The translations under genes were made by a program, and so were the position numbers. This document shows, in pieces, positions 35,502 through 44,750 of a stretch of 64,000 nucleotides of DNA (the first letter of the stretch is position 1; each line of letters begins with the position of its first letter). The DNA is from UBA5266 sp964610025 (GTDB lineage: Bacteria > Bacteroidota > Bacteroidia > Bacteroidales > WCHB1-69), in the NCBI GenBank assembly GCA_964610025.1, contig CAZSTX010000003.1, positions 22,007 to 86,006 on the forward strand, written 5' to 3'. The notes beneath the pieces are model-generated. The model saw only the letters and a list, made by a program, of their open reading frames with translations, was not told the DNA's origin and did no database searches.

Positions 35502-35876
35502 TTATTTAATTTCTACTTCAGCTCCGATTTCTTCTAAAGATTTTTTTAATCCTTCGGCTTCATCTTTAGTAACACCTTCTTTTAATGGTTTTGGAGCAGC
35601 ATCAACTAATTCTTTTGATTCTTTCAAACCAAGACTAGTTAATTCTTTTACTAACTTAACAACTGCTAATTTTTGTGCACCCGCTGCTTTTAAAATAACA
35701 TCGAAAGATGTTTTTTCTTCTACTTCTTCTGCTGCGCCAGCTGCTACTGCTGGACCTGCTACTACTGTTGCTGCTGGTTCAATTCCATACTCTTCTTTTA
35801 AAATTTGTGCTAATTCATTAACTTCTTTAACTGTTAAGTTAACTAATTGTTCTGCAAAAGCTTTTAAATCTGCCAT
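35502..35876 (-). CDS. rplL: 50S ribosomal protein L7/L12
   Basis: A 124-residue stalk protein. The N-terminal dimerisation helices (ADLKAFAEQLVNLTVKEVNELAQIL), an alanine-rich hinge (about 38-50) and the C-terminal factor-binding domain (FDVILKAAGAQKLAVVKLVKELTSLGLKESKELV) are all clear. L7/L12 recruits GTPase factors such as EF-Tu and EF-G. It follows rplJ after 45 bases. Confidence 0.97.
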   Translation of the reverse strand: MADLKAFAEQLVNLTVKEVNELAQILKEEYGIEPAATVVAGPAVAAGAAEEVEEKTSFDVILKAAGAQKLAVVKLVKELTSLGLKESKELVDAAPKPLKEGVTKDEAEGLKKSLEEIGAEVEIK

Positions 35877-35921
35877 TTTTTTTATTTTTTTAAATTGTTT
35901 TTTTTTACTTTATTTAATTAA

Positions 35922-36437
35922 TTATTTTTCAGAGAGTGTCTTTACGATACCTGCTAGTTTGTCTCCACCTGATTGTAATGCTGAAATTACATTTTTAGCT
36001 GGGGATTGCAACATGCCAATAATATCTCCAATAAGTTCCTCTCTTGATTTAAGATTGTATAACACATCTATTTGATTGTCTCCCAAATAAATTGATTGCT
36101 CAATAAATGCTGCTTTTAAAACAGGGGTAGAAAGTTTTTTACGGAAGTCTTTAATTATTTTTGCTGGTAAATTACTTGTTTCAGACAACATAATTGCAGA
36201 GTTTCCTTTGAGAGCTGGATACATTTCTGAATAGTCCGTATCTAATTGTTGCATAGCTTTCTTTAAAAGTGTATTTTTTACTACTTTTAATTTCACTTTT
36301 CTACGAAAACAAATTCTTCGTAATTCGTTACTTTTAGCGACGGTTAATCCAGTTAGGTCAGCTACATAAATGTTATTACAAGTTGATAATAGACTTGCTA
36401 TTTCATTAATGGTTTTTATTTTTTCTTCTTTTCGCAT
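35922..36437 (-). CDS. rplJ: 50S ribosomal protein L10
   Basis: A 171-residue stalk-base protein that anchors L7/L12 dimers to 23S rRNA. N-terminal RKEEKIKTINEIASLL, IYVADLTGLTVAKSNELRR and the C-terminal L12-binding helix (ALQSGGDKLAGIVKTL) fit the family. It lies 11 bases after rplA and before rplL, as in the standard operon. Confidence 0.96.
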   Translation of the reverse strand: MRKEEKIKTINEIASLLSTCNNIYVADLTGLTVAKSNELRRICFRRKVKLKVVKNTLLKKAMQQLDTDYSEMYPALKGNSAIMLSETSNLPAKIIKDFRKKLSTPVLKAAFIEQSIYLGDNQIDVLYNLKSREELIGDIIGMLQSPAKNVISALQSGGDKLAGIVKTLSEK

Positions 36438-36448
36438 AATAGATTTTG

Positions 36449-37144
36449 TTATAATGTAACTGATTTCACATCTACTTGCACACCTGAACTCATAGTGCTT
36501 GATAAGTAAATACTTTTAATATAAGTACCTTTAGCAGCTGTTGGTTTTAATTTGATAATGGTTTGGATTATTTCTTTTGCATTATCAACAATTTTATCAT
36601 TTGTAAATGATACTTTTGCAATTGCTGCATGAATAATACCATATTTATCAACTTTAAAATCTATTTTTCCAGCTTTTACATCTTCTATAGCCTTAGCAAT
36701 ATCCATAGTAACGGTACCTGCTTTTGGATTAGGCATTAACCCACGTGGTCCTAATATTTTACCCAATGCCCCTATTTTAGGCATAACATTAGGCATAGTA
36801 ATTATCACGTCCACATCGGTCCATCCTTCTTTGATTTTTTGGATATATTCGTCCAAACCAACATAATCGGCTCCCGCAGCTTTTGCCTCATCTTCTTTTT
36901 CAGGAGAAATAAGTGCAAGCACTCGTTTAACTTTTCCTGTGCCATGCGGTAATGTAACAATACCTCTTACCATTTGATTAGCTTTTCGTGGGTCTACGCC
37001 TAATCGTACATCAATATCCACTGAAGCATCAAATTTCGTATAGGTAATGTCTTTCATAATTTGAATTGCATCAGCTAAAGCATAGATTTTTGATAAATCA
37101 TGTTTTGCTAAAGCTTCTTTGCGTTTCTTTGGTATTTTTGCCAT
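36449..37144 (-). CDS. rplA: 50S ribosomal protein L1
   Basis: A 231-residue protein of the mobile L1 stalk, which helps release deacylated tRNA from the E site. Typical motifs: FDASVDIDVRLGVDPRKANQ, VRGIVTLPHGTGK, MPNVMPKIGALGKILGPRGLMPNPKAGTV and the final GVQVDVKSV. It is 30 bases after rplK. L1 usually represses its own operon by binding the mRNA leader; no such site is evident here. Confidence 0.97.
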   Translation of the reverse strand: MAKIPKKRKEALAKHDLSKIYALADAIQIMKDITYTKFDASVDIDVRLGVDPRKANQMVRGIVTLPHGTGKVKRVLALISPEKEDEAKAAGADYVGLDEYIQKIKEGWTDVDVIITMPNVMPKIGALGKILGPRGLMPNPKAGTVTMDIAKAIEDVKAGKIDFKVDKYGIIHAAIAKVSFTNDKIVDNAKEIIQTIIKLKPTAAKGTYIKSIYLSSTMSSGVQVDVKSVTL

Positions 37145-37174
37145 TTTTTGATTTTTTGTGATTTTGTTTAAGAA

Positions 37175-37618
37175 TTAATTTACAAAAGGATTTGCTCCTT
37201 TAACAGTAACGCCCATACTACGTGCTGTACCAGCCACCATTTTCATTGCCGACTCGACAGTAAAACAATTTAAGTCGTTCATTTTTGATTCAGCAATAGT
37301 GCGTACCTGCTCCCATGTAATAGCTGCTACTTTTGCGCGGTTAGGTTCTGCAGAACCTTTTTTAAGTTTTGCATTTTCCATAATCTGAATAGCAACTGGC
37401 GATGTTTTTAAGATAAAGTCAAATGACTTATCTTTATAAACAGTAATAATTACAGGGATTACCTTCCCGGCTTGGTCTTGTGTACGAGTATTAAACTGTT
37501 TGCAAAATTCCATAATATTAACGCCTTTTGCTCCCAGTGCTGGGCCAACAGGCGGTGATGGATTTGCAGCACCTCCTTTAATTTGTAATTTTATAAGTCC
37601 TGCTACTTCTTTTGCCAT
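37175..37618 (-). CDS. rplK: 50S ribosomal protein L11
   Basis: A 147-residue protein of the GTPase-associated centre, and the target region of thiopeptide antibiotics. N-terminal IKLQIKGGAANPSPPVGPALG and GVNIMEFCKQFN, and the C-terminal rRNA-binding part (GTARSMGVTVKG) are canonical. It lies 48 bases after nusG, the conserved nusG-rplK order. Confidence 0.97.
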   Translation of the reverse strand: MAKEVAGLIKLQIKGGAANPSPPVGPALGAKGVNIMEFCKQFNTRTQDQAGKVIPVIITVYKDKSFDFILKTSPVAIQIMENAKLKKGSAEPNRAKVAAITWEQVRTIAESKMNDLNCFTVESAMKMVAGTARSMGVTVKGANPFVN

Positions 37619-37666
37619 TTTTTAATTAATTTAATATTAATAATAATGTATTATTCCTTTCAATTT

Positions 37667-38212
37667 TTAAGATTCTTTTGTAACTTGATTAAATCTTAGT
37701 TCTAATGGTGTCTTTCTGCCAAAAATTTTCACCGTAACTTTTAGCTTCTTTTTTTCATCATTAATCTCTTCTATAATACCACTAAAACTATTGAAAGGTC
37801 CATCAATAACTGTAATAGCTTCTCCTACAATGAAAGAGGGTACTAATTCTTCTTCCATTTCCATAAGCTCATCAACTTTTCCTAACAATCGCATGACTTC
37901 TGTTTCTCGCAATGCTTCAGGGTCGTTAGTTCCAAGAAAACCCATTACACCAGGAGCTTGTCGTAGCAAATGCTTTACTTCTAATAGCGACATATCGGCT
38001 TCTACAAATACATAGCCGGGATAAAAGTTTTTTTCTTTCGTTATTTTTTTTCCATTTCGAATTTGATAAACTTTTTCGACAGGAACTAATACTTGCGATA
38101 CATAATCTTGTAATCCTTTCTTTAAAACTTCACTTTCGATGTGTTGTTTTATTTTTCTTTCATGACCTGTAATGGCTCTTAAAACGTACCATTTCTTTTC
38201 TGTCTCGCTCAT
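37667..38212 (-). CDS. nusG: Transcription termination/antitermination protein NusG
   Basis: A 181-residue NusG from ATG 38212 (MSETEKKWYVLRAITGHERK). The in-frame codon at 38218 is TTG and is not needed. The NGN domain (WYVLRAITGHE, NFYPGYVFVEADMS, RQAPGVMGFLG) binds RNA polymerase, and the C-terminal KOW domain (AITVIDGPFNSFSGIIEEIN) binds Rho or S10. It lies between secE and rplK, as expected. Confidence 0.95.
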   Translation of the reverse strand: MSETEKKWYVLRAITGHERKIKQHIESEVLKKGLQDYVSQVLVPVEKVYQIRNGKKITKEKNFYPGYVFVEADMSLLEVKHLLRQAPGVMGFLGTNDPEALRETEVMRLLGKVDELMEMEEELVPSFIVGEAITVIDGPFNSFSGIIEEINDEKKKLKVTVKIFGRKTPLELRFNQVTKES

Positions 38213-38305
38213 ATTCAAAAAACGTTATTAATAGATTTATTTATGCAACACATCTTTCAAAAAAAAATATTTTTTGGGAAGCAAGACGTGTTGTTTTTTT
38301 CTTTT

Positions 38306-38530
38306 TTAAGCACCATATAAAAACCCTAACAATCCTTTCCAAATAAATTGACCAAAATGTATTTTTTGGATACCAAATGAAAAATCCATAATGAATATAA
38401 TAACTGCAATAATTAAAGAAGCTATTGAAACAACTATAGCACTATTTTGCAGTTCATTCCAAGAAGGCCAAGAGACCTTTTGTGTTAATTCAAGATATGA
38501 ATCTTTAAAGTATGAAATTATTTTTTTCAT
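38306..38530 (-). CDS. secE: Preprotein translocase subunit SecE
   Basis: A 74-residue inner-membrane protein with the short single-span form of SecE: an amphipathic helix with SYLELTQKVSWPSWNELQ, then one membrane segment (AIVVSIASLIIAVIIFIMDFSF). SecE clamps SecY in the protein-conducting channel. It lies between tRNA-Trp and nusG. Confidence 0.95.
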   Translation of the reverse strand: MKKIISYFKDSYLELTQKVSWPSWNELQNSAIVVSIASLIIAVIIFIMDFSFGIQKIHFGQFIWKGLLGFLYGA

Positions 38531-38562
38531 TATATTGTTATATTTTTATATTCCTTATATTG

Positions 38563-38633
38563 CAGGAGCAGTAAGACTCGAACTCACATCTACGGTTTTG
38601 GAGACCGCTATTCTACCTTTGAACTATGCTCCT
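38563..38633 (-). tRNA. tRNA-Trp (CCA)
   Basis: A cloverleaf on the minus strand: acceptor AGGAGCA/TGCTCCT, D stem GTTC, anticodon loop CTCCAAA (anticodon CCA), T loop TTCGAGT and discriminator G. The 3' CCA is not encoded. It is positioned between tuf and secE, the usual site in Bacteroidota. Confidence 0.95.
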
Positions 38634-38681
38634 TTACACTAAGAAATTACTAAACAATAATTTCTAATGTAATAATAGCTC

Positions 38682-39869
38682 TTAATCTAATATTTCAGTA
38701 ACTTGCCCAGCACCTACAGTTCTACCACCTTCTCTGATAGCAAAACGTAAGTTCATGTTCATAGCAATTTCTGCAATCAAATGTACTTCAATAGTTAAGT
38801 TGTCTCCTGGCATAACCATTTCAACTCCTTCGGGCAATGTTATTTCGCCTGTAACGTCTGTAGTTCTAAAATAGAATTGAGGACGATATTTATTATGAAA
38901 TGGTGTATGACGGCCACCTTCTTCTTTTTTCAATATATATACTTCTGCTTTAAAATGTTTATGAGGTTTAATAGAACCTGGTTTAGCAATAACCATTCCA
39001 CGGCGTATTTCATCTTTATCTATTCCTCTCAATAACAAACCTGCATTATCACCTGCTTCACCTTCGTCTAATATTTTACGAAACATTTCAACTCCTGTAA
39101 CAACAGATTTTAATTTTTCTGCACCCATACCGATAATATCAACAGGTTCGCCAGTTTTAATAATACCTGTTTCGATACGTCCTGTGGCTACTGTTCCACG
39201 TCCAGTAATAGAAAATACGTCTTCGATAGGCATTAAAAATGGTTTGTCTTTATCGCGTACTGGCAATGGAATCCAAGTATCAACAGCATTCATAAGTTCC
39301 ATAATAGAATCAGTCCATTTGGGCTCACCATTAAGTCCGCCTAATGCAGAACCTCTAATAACGGGGGTATTGTCTCCGTCAAATTTATAAAAGCTTAATA
39401 GATCACGTATTTCCATTTCAACTAGTTCTAACAATTCTTCATCGTCGACCATGTCTACTTTGTTCATAAAAACGACTAATCTTTTTACCCCAACTTGACC
39501 AGCTAAAAGAATATGCTCTCTTGTTTGTGGCATAGGTCCGTCAGTAGCAGCTACTACTAATATAGCACCGTCCATTTGAGCTGCTCCTGTAACCATATTT
39601 TTAATATAGTCAGCGTGTCCAGGACAATCAACGTGTGCATAGTGTCGATTTTCAGTTTGATATTCTACGTGAGATGTGTTAATAGTAATACCACGTTCTT
39701 TTTCTTCAGGTGCATTATCAATAGAATCGAAAGAGCGAGCTTCTGAAAATCCTTTTTCAGCTAATACTTTTGTAATAGCGGTTGTTAAAGTTGTTTTACC
39801 ATGGTCTATATGACCAATTGTTCCGATATTTACGTGTGCTTTGGAACGTTCAAATTTTTCTTTTGCCAT
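38682..39869 (-). CDS. tuf: Elongation factor Tu
   Basis: A 395-residue GTPase that delivers aminoacyl-tRNA to the ribosome. It has G1 GHIDHGKT (19-26), G3 DCPGHADYIKNM, G4 NKVD and the domain II/III sequence through to the C-terminal RFAIREGGRTVGAGQVTEI. Only one tuf is present in the window. It is embedded between tRNA-Thr(GGT) and tRNA-Trp, so it is presumably transcribed with the tRNA cluster. Confidence 0.98.
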   Translation of the reverse strand: MAKEKFERSKAHVNIGTIGHIDHGKTTLTTAITKVLAEKGFSEARSFDSIDNAPEEKERGITINTSHVEYQTENRHYAHVDCPGHADYIKNMVTGAAQMDGAILVVAATDGPMPQTREHILLAGQVGVKRLVVFMNKVDMVDDEELLELVEMEIRDLLSFYKFDGDNTPVIRGSALGGLNGEPKWTDSIMELMNAVDTWIPLPVRDKDKPFLMPIEDVFSITGRGTVATGRIETGIIKTGEPVDIIGMGAEKLKSVVTGVEMFRKILDEGEAGDNAGLLLRGIDKDEIRRGMVIAKPGSIKPHKHFKAEVYILKKEEGGRHTPFHNKYRPQFYFRTTDVTGEITLPEGVEMVMPGDNLTIEVHLIAEIAMNMNLRFAIREGGRTVGAGQVTEILD

Positions 39870-39926
39870 TTTAATTGATTTTTGGGTGTTTTTTTATATT
39901 CAAAATTATTTTTTACGAGAATTTAG

Positions 39927-39998
<72 letters not shown>

Positions 39999-40006
39999 TT
40001 CCCTTG

Positions 40007-40079
40007 AGCGGAAGACGGGGCTCGAACCCGCCACCTAAAGCTTGGAAGGCTTTCGCTCTACCAAATGAGCTACTTCCGC
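40007..40079 (-). tRNA. tRNA-Gly (TCC)
   Basis: Minus-strand cloverleaf: acceptor GCGGAAG/CTTCCGC, D stem GCTC/GAGC, anticodon stem AAAGC/GCTTT with loop CTTCCAA (anticodon TCC), T loop TTCGAGC. CCA is not encoded. Confidence 0.95.
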
Positions 40080-40106
40080 TTGTGAGATAAAAATGTTTTT
40101 TTAAAG

Positions 40107-40188
40107 TGGGGGGAGGAGGATTCGAACCTCCGAAGGCTTCGCCAACAGATTTACAGTCTGCCCCATTTGACCGCTCTGGTATCCCCCC
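40107..40188 (-). tRNA. tRNA-Tyr (GTA)
   Basis: An 82-base class II tRNA on the minus strand: acceptor GGGGGGA/TCCCCCC, anticodon loop CTGTAAA (anticodon GTA), long variable arm (TTGGCGAAGCCTTC), T loop TTCGAAT, discriminator A. Confidence 0.95.
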
Positions 40189-40216
40189 AGTTAAAAGTTT
40201 TATTTCAAAGAACTTG

Positions 40217-40290
40217 AGCCACTAGAGGGATTCGAACCCCCGACCCGCTGATTACAAATCAGCTGCTCTGGCCAGCTGAGCTACAGTGGC
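40217..40290 (-). tRNA. tRNA-Thr (TGT)
   Basis: Minus-strand cloverleaf: acceptor GCCACTG/TAGTGGC, D stem GCTC/GAGC, anticodon stem GCTGA/TCAGC with loop TTTGTAA (anticodon TGT), T loop TTCGAAT. It is the first gene of the tRNA-tuf transcript. Confidence 0.95.
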
Positions 40291-40327
40291 TTTTTCATCC
40301 TAAAACTTAGAATAAAAAAACGGATTG

Positions 40328-40335
40328 CAAATGTA
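40328..40335 (-). promoter_or_regulatory. -7 promoter element for the tRNA-tuf block
   Basis: The minus strand reads TACATTTG, then C. A TTTG that could be the -33 box lies 16 bases upstream. It sits 38 bases before the first tRNA and could drive tRNA-Thr through tuf and beyond. Confidence 0.7.
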
Positions 40336-40654
40336 CAACTTTTTTAAATAGCAAATAACTTTTTTTATAAAAAAAACACATTTATTATAATTGAATGAAA
40401 ATCAAATAATAAAGCTAATATATGAAAACAAAAACTACCTTAAATCAAAATAAAATTATAAAAATCGTTTTCCTTTTGGAAACTTTTTATATTTAAAGCT
40501 AAAAAAATGAAATTCTTTTTTTTTGATAATTCGTTTAAATTTTACAAAATATTAAGACCTAAATCTACATTAAAATATAACTTAATATTATTTTAATTTA
40601 AAAAACTAAAAATAAATAATAGCAACATTTTTTTTTTGATAAAGAAAAAAAATG

Positions 40655-40662
40655 TAATTTTG
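40655..40662 (+). promoter_or_regulatory. -7 promoter element for the FGE-like gene and gldB
   Basis: TAATTTTG, then C, with a TTTG at 40635-40638 (16 bases upstream) as a candidate -33 box. The spacing equals that of the tRNA-tuf promoter. It rules out the ATG at 40664 as a translation start. Confidence 0.7.
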
Positions 40663-40717
40663 CATGTTTGTTTATTTTAACATTTTATTTTATTTTAATT
40701 CTCGAAAAGAATTTAGT

Positions 40718-41356
40718 ATGAGAAGAATTATACTTCTAATATGTTTTGTTTTATTTTGTAAAATAGTAATATTTGCCACAATTGCTATTCCTCCCGGGAC
40801 AATAACACTCGATAAAAAAACAAAAACATATATCGATGCTACCGAAACTACTGTTGCCAATTGGGCAGAATACCTATATTGGTTACAAACAACTAAAGGA
40901 ATACAATCCGAAGAGTATATCAATGCCCTACCCGACTCTGCTACTTGCGAAAAATTATACGGTGCAACCCGCTACTTTCAACATCCAAAATACAAAGATT
41001 ATCCAATTGTAGGACTTACTTACGAACAAGCTGTTAATTACTGCAAATGGAGAACTGATAGGGTAAATGAAATCACAAAAAAAGGGAAAGTAACCTATTC
41101 GCTTCCTGATGTATATGATTTTCAAGCTGCTTATAGTAAGCAAAAAAATAATAAAAATTTTTCTTTAACAATTATTCCTGTCAATCAAAAAAGTAAAAAA
41201 ATTACTGGAATAGGTTATAATGTACAAGAATACACATCAGATCCTAATGTTATATTGATTGGTTCAAAAGAAAACACACTCTTATTCGATGATTTTATTG
41301 GCATTAATCATTTATTAGGGTTTCGATGCAAGGCTGTAAAAATCAATAATAAATAG
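40718..41356 (+). CDS. Small FGE/SUMF1-like (GldJ/GldK-type) exported protein
   Basis: A 212-residue protein from ATG 40718 with a signal peptide (RRIILLICFVLFCKIVIFATIA). The mature part resembles the formylglycine-generating enzyme fold used by gliding/T9SS lipoproteins GldJ and GldK: IDATETTVANWAEYLYWL near the start, YPIVGLTYEQAVNYCKWRTDRVN in the middle, YSLPDVYDFQAAYS, and the end HLLGFRCKAVKI. It is much shorter than GldJ/GldK and has no lipobox. An upstream ATG at 40664 is too close to the promoter. gldB follows 28 bases later, so a role near the cell envelope is plausible. Confidence 0.7.
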   Translation: MRRIILLICFVLFCKIVIFATIAIPPGTITLDKKTKTYIDATETTVANWAEYLYWLQTTKGIQSEEYINALPDSATCEKLYGATRYFQHPKYKDYPIVGLTYEQAVNYCKWRTDRVNEITKKGKVTYSLPDVYDFQAAYSKQKNNKNFSLTIIPVNQKSKKITGIGYNVQEYTSDPNVILIGSKENTLLFDDFIGINHLLGFRCKAVKINNK

Positions 41357-41384
41357 CGAATAAATGTTGCGATATTATGTTAAT

Positions 41385-42416
41385 ATGAAAATAAAAAACT
41401 TATTCATTATAGGAATATTATTTTTTTTATTTTTCTCTTGCCAAGAGAAAAAAACTAAATCTGTACCCAAAGTAAATAAGATAAAAATTAAAAACATAGA
41501 AAAAACAACACATGTCAATATATTACGTTATGAAGACTTGTTATTTACAATGAATCAAGATAGTATCGCTAATATATTAGAAAAATCTAAAAATGACTAT
41601 ACGGTATTTTTAGGCGATCACCCATCTACTCCCGAAAACATTAAACAGCTCAAAAGTTTTATTAATTATAATGTACATCAAGATGTGTACAAGGCTGTAA
41701 AAAAACAATACCCTAATTTAATTGACTTAGAAAAAGAATTTTCATCTGCATTCTCTTTGATTAAATACCATTTTGCCGATACAGCTCTTCCAAAAATTTA
41801 TACTACGATATCAGGGTTTAACTTCGAAAGACCTATCATCTATGAAGATACTTTTTTAATTATATGTATTGATATGTATTTAGGACCCAATTACACTTAT
41901 TATAAAAAATTAGGGAATATGGTACCTCAATTCATTATAAATCGGTATTCAAAAGAATATATAATGCGAGATTGCATGAAAGAAATGGCTTATAAATATA
42001 TGAAATACAATTTCAACACCAGCAATTTACTCGAAGAAATGATAATAGAAGGGAAACGCTGGATGTTTGTCGAAACAATATTACCCAAACTACACGACAG
42101 TATTATTACAGGCTATTCGTTCGAGAAACTAACATGGGCACAACAAAACGAATCGAACATTTGGGCATACCTAATTGATAAGCAATATTTATATTCTAAC
42201 GATAACACGATGATAAGAAAATTGATATACGAAGCTCCTTTTACAGCTTATTTTGGCAATACGTCTCCTGGTCAATTAGGTGCTTGGATTGGATGGCAGA
42301 TATGCCGTTCTTGGATTAAAAACAATCCTGACAAAAAAATAACAGAGCTAATGAACAATAAAGACTCACAAACAATATTGAAAGAATCAAAATACAAACC
42401 ACATAAAAAACATTAA
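41385..42416 (+). CDS. gldB: GldB-family gliding-associated lipoprotein
   Basis: A 343-residue lipoprotein. The start was set at ATG 41385 to give a clean signal (KIKNLFIIGILFFLFFSC, lipobox Cys19); an ATG at 41364 would add seven residues. It shows family segments such as INILRYE-type (NILRYEDLLF), FICID-type (LIICIDMYLGPNYTYY), LLEEMIIEGKRWMFVETILP and the C-terminal GQLGAWIGWQICRSW. GldB is required for gliding in Flavobacterium and is also found in non-gliding Bacteroidota. It is likely co-transcribed with the preceding FGE-like gene and possibly with cdaA 12 bases downstream. Confidence 0.78.
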   Translation: MKIKNLFIIGILFFLFFSCQEKKTKSVPKVNKIKIKNIEKTTHVNILRYEDLLFTMNQDSIANILEKSKNDYTVFLGDHPSTPENIKQLKSFINYNVHQDVYKAVKKQYPNLIDLEKEFSSAFSLIKYHFADTALPKIYTTISGFNFERPIIYEDTFLIICIDMYLGPNYTYYKKLGNMVPQFIINRYSKEYIMRDCMKEMAYKYMKYNFNTSNLLEEMIIEGKRWMFVETILPKLHDSIITGYSFEKLTWAQQNESNIWAYLIDKQYLYSNDNTMIRKLIYEAPFTAYFGNTSPGQLGAWIGWQICRSWIKNNPDKKITELMNNKDSQTILKESKYKPHKKH

Positions 42417-42428
42417 ACACATAAGACT

Positions 42429-43256
42429 ATGGTATTACTGATAAGTTTTATAAAAATTAATTTTATTGATGTATTAGATATTATATTAGTTGGATTTTTA
42501 TTTTATCAATTATATCGTTTAGTAAAAGGAACGGCTGCACTAAATATATTTATTGGATTATTACTATTTTATATACTATGGAAAATAGTCGTTTTATTTC
42601 ACTTAAACCTGCTTTCAGAGATATTTGGTCAGTTTGTAAGCGTAGGTGTGATAGCTTTAGTAGTTGTTTTTCAACCTGAAATACGTAAATTTCTTTTATT
42701 TATTGGGAGCAATAATCCATTAAAAAAAGCAAATATTTCGATATGGAGAGAAAGAAAAGAAAAAGCAGAATATCCTAAAATAAACACGATTGTCAAAGCC
42801 TGTTTTCATATGTCGGCAACTAAAACAGGTGCTTTGATTGTAATAACAAAAGACAATTTATTAGAAGAATATACTCAAACAGGCGATATTATTAATGCAA
42901 GAACATCTTTAGATTTAATTGAAACTATTTTTTTTAAAAACACCCCTTTACACGATGGCGCCTTAATTATTTCTAAAAAAACAATGGTAGCAGCACGATG
43001 TGTTTTACCTATCACTCGCAAAAGCAACATTCCTTCCAATTTGGGATTACGACACAGAGCAGCCATAGGCATTAGCGAAAATACAGATTGTGTAGCTATT
43101 ATCGTTTCGGAACAAACAGGAAGAGTTTCATTTTGTTATGAAGGCAACATCAAGCAAGACCTAACAGCCGATGAGCTAAAACTCATATTAAAAAAACACT
43201 TTCTAAAACAAGAAATAAAAGAAAAAATAAAAGAAAAAATAAAAAAACAATATTAA
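42429..43256 (+). CDS. cdaA: Diadenylate cyclase CdaA
   Basis: A 275-residue membrane enzyme that makes cyclic di-AMP from two ATP. Three membrane helices in the first 95 residues are followed by the DAC domain with the catalytic DGA (Asp176) and RHR (208-210) motifs, both intact. The C-terminus is a lysine-rich helix (KQEIKEKIKEKIKKQY). c-di-AMP controls ion and osmotic balance and cell-wall homeostasis. No CdaR or GlmM partner is adjacent; upstream is gldB (12 bases) and downstream an aldehyde dehydrogenase (12 bases). Confidence 0.93.
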   Translation: MVLLISFIKINFIDVLDIILVGFLFYQLYRLVKGTAALNIFIGLLLFYILWKIVVLFHLNLLSEIFGQFVSVGVIALVVVFQPEIRKFLLFIGSNNPLKKANISIWRERKEKAEYPKINTIVKACFHMSATKTGALIVITKDNLLEEYTQTGDIINARTSLDLIETIFFKNTPLHDGALIISKKTMVAARCVLPITRKSNIPSNLGLRHRAAIGISENTDCVAIIVSEQTGRVSFCYEGNIKQDLTADELKLILKKHFLKQEIKEKIKEKIKKQY

Positions 43257-43268
43257 AGTCGTTAGATT

Positions 43269-44750
43269 ATGGAAAAATTTAAAAATTACATCAACGGACA
43301 ATGGGTTGATGCTGTATCAGGAAAAACATTTAAAAATATAAATCCTGCTAATCAAGAAGATATTATTGGTGAATTTGCCTTTTCAGAACAAGCTGATGTC
43401 AACAATGCAGTGGCAGCAGCAAAAACTGCTTTTGAAAGCTGGCGTTTAATGCCTGCACCTAAACGTGGCGATTTATTACGAAAAGTTGGCGATATTTTTA
43501 ATCGTAGAAAAAAAGAATTAGCAAGCATTATGACACGTGAAATGGGAAAACCAACTTTTGAAACAGAAGGCGATGTACAAGAAGCAATAGATACAGCTTA
43601 TTATGCTGCCTCTGAAACACGTCGTTTATTTGGACACACTGTGCCAAGTGAAATGGATAATAAAATGAATCTTTCGTTTCGCGTTCCAATAGGAGTAGTA
43701 GGAGTAATTACAGCATGGAATTTCCCAATTGCAGTACCATCGTGGAAAATATTGCCTGCATTAGCTGCTGGCAATACAATAGTGTTTAAACCATCGAAAG
43801 ATGCACCACATTCTGGTGTTATTTTTGCCGAAATCATGGAAGAAGCAGGCTTCCCAAAAGGAGTGTTTAACCTACTTCTTGGCACCGGAAGCATGGGAGA
43901 TATGATAGTTAATCATACTGATGTAAAAGTAATTGGATTTACAGGCTCGACTGAAATCGGATGTAAAATAGCTGAAGTATGTGGGCGATTAAATAAAAGA
44001 GTTTCATTAGAAATGGGTGGAAAAAATGCTCAAATTGTTATGGAAGACGCTAATTTAGAATTAGCATTAGAAGGAGTATTATGGGGAGCTTTTGGAACAA
44101 CAGGTCAACGCTGCACGGCTACTTCTAGATTGATAATACACAAAGATGTATACGATAAATTTCTTCATATGTTGAAAGAACGCACCGAAAAACTTAAGAT
44201 AGGCGATGGACTGATAATAGGAACAGAAATGGGACCTGTTATTCATATTAAATCACTCGAAAACTGTGAACGCATGGTGAAACTTGCCATCAAAGAAGGT
44301 GGAAAATTAATTACAGGAGGCAAACGCTGCACAAAAACAGAACTACAAAAAGGATGCTTCTTCCAACCGACAATTATTGCAGATGTAGACGAAAAACATA
44401 CTATATTTAATGAAGAAATTTTCGGGCCAGTACTCTGTGTAGCTAAAGCCGATTCATTTGAACATGCTTTGTTTTTACAAAACCATTGCGAATATGGACT
44501 TTCGGGTTCGATTTACACTAAAGACGTCAATAAAGCATGGGTGGCTGCACGTGAAATACAAACAGGTATTTGCTACATCAACGCTCCTACTATAGGTGCA
44601 GAAGCACATATGCCTTTTGGTGGAATAAAAGGAACAGGAAATGGACATCGTGAAGGTGGATGGACAGCTTTTGATATTTTTACAGAGTGGAAAACAGTTT
44701 ATTTCGACTATTCTGATAAATTGCAAAGAGCACAAATTGATAATTATTAA
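43269..44750 (+). CDS. NAD(P)-dependent aldehyde dehydrogenase
   Basis: A 493-residue ALDH oxidising an aldehyde to an acid. It has the Rossmann segment (PIGVVGVITAWNFPIAVPSWKI), FTGSTEIG, the general base in LEMGGKN (Glu248) and the catalytic cysteine in GQRCTATS (Cys282), then EEIFGPVL and the C-terminal PFGGIKGTGNGHREGG. Overall it looks close to the ALDH7/semialdehyde type, but the substrate cannot be read. It starts 12 bases after cdaA. It is convergent with the restriction-modification pair, with a perfect inverted repeat between them. Confidence 0.92.
   Translation: MEKFKNYINGQWVDAVSGKTFKNINPANQEDIIGEFAFSEQADVNNAVAAAKTAFESWRLMPAPKRGDLLRKVGDIFNRRKKELASIMTREMGKPTFETEGDVQEAIDTAYYAASETRRLFGHTVPSEMDNKMNLSFRVPIGVVGVITAWNFPIAVPSWKILPALAAGNTIVFKPSKDAPHSGVIFAEIMEEAGFPKGVFNLLLGTGSMGDMIVNHTDVKVIGFTGSTEIGCKIAEVCGRLNKRVSLEMGGKNAQIVMEDANLELALEGVLWGAFGTTGQRCTATSRLIIHKDVYDKFLHMLKERTEKLKIGDGLIIGTEMGPVIHIKSLENCERMVKLAIKEGGKLITGGKRCTKTELQKGCFFQPTIIADVDEKHTIFNEEIFGPVLCVAKADSFEHALFLQNHCEYGLSGSIYTKDVNKAWVAAREIQTGICYINAPTIGAEAHMPFGGIKGTGNGHREGGWTAFDIFTEWKTVYFDYSDKLQRAQIDNY

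Larger units (their letters stand above)
40291..40717. other. Divergent intergenic region between the tRNA block and the FGE-like gene
   Basis: Very AT-rich, with no supported coding sequence. It holds the tRNA-tuf promoter (40328-40335, minus) and the promoter of the FGE-like gene (40655-40662, plus). About 300 bases between them show long A and T runs but no clear structure. Confidence 0.6.
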
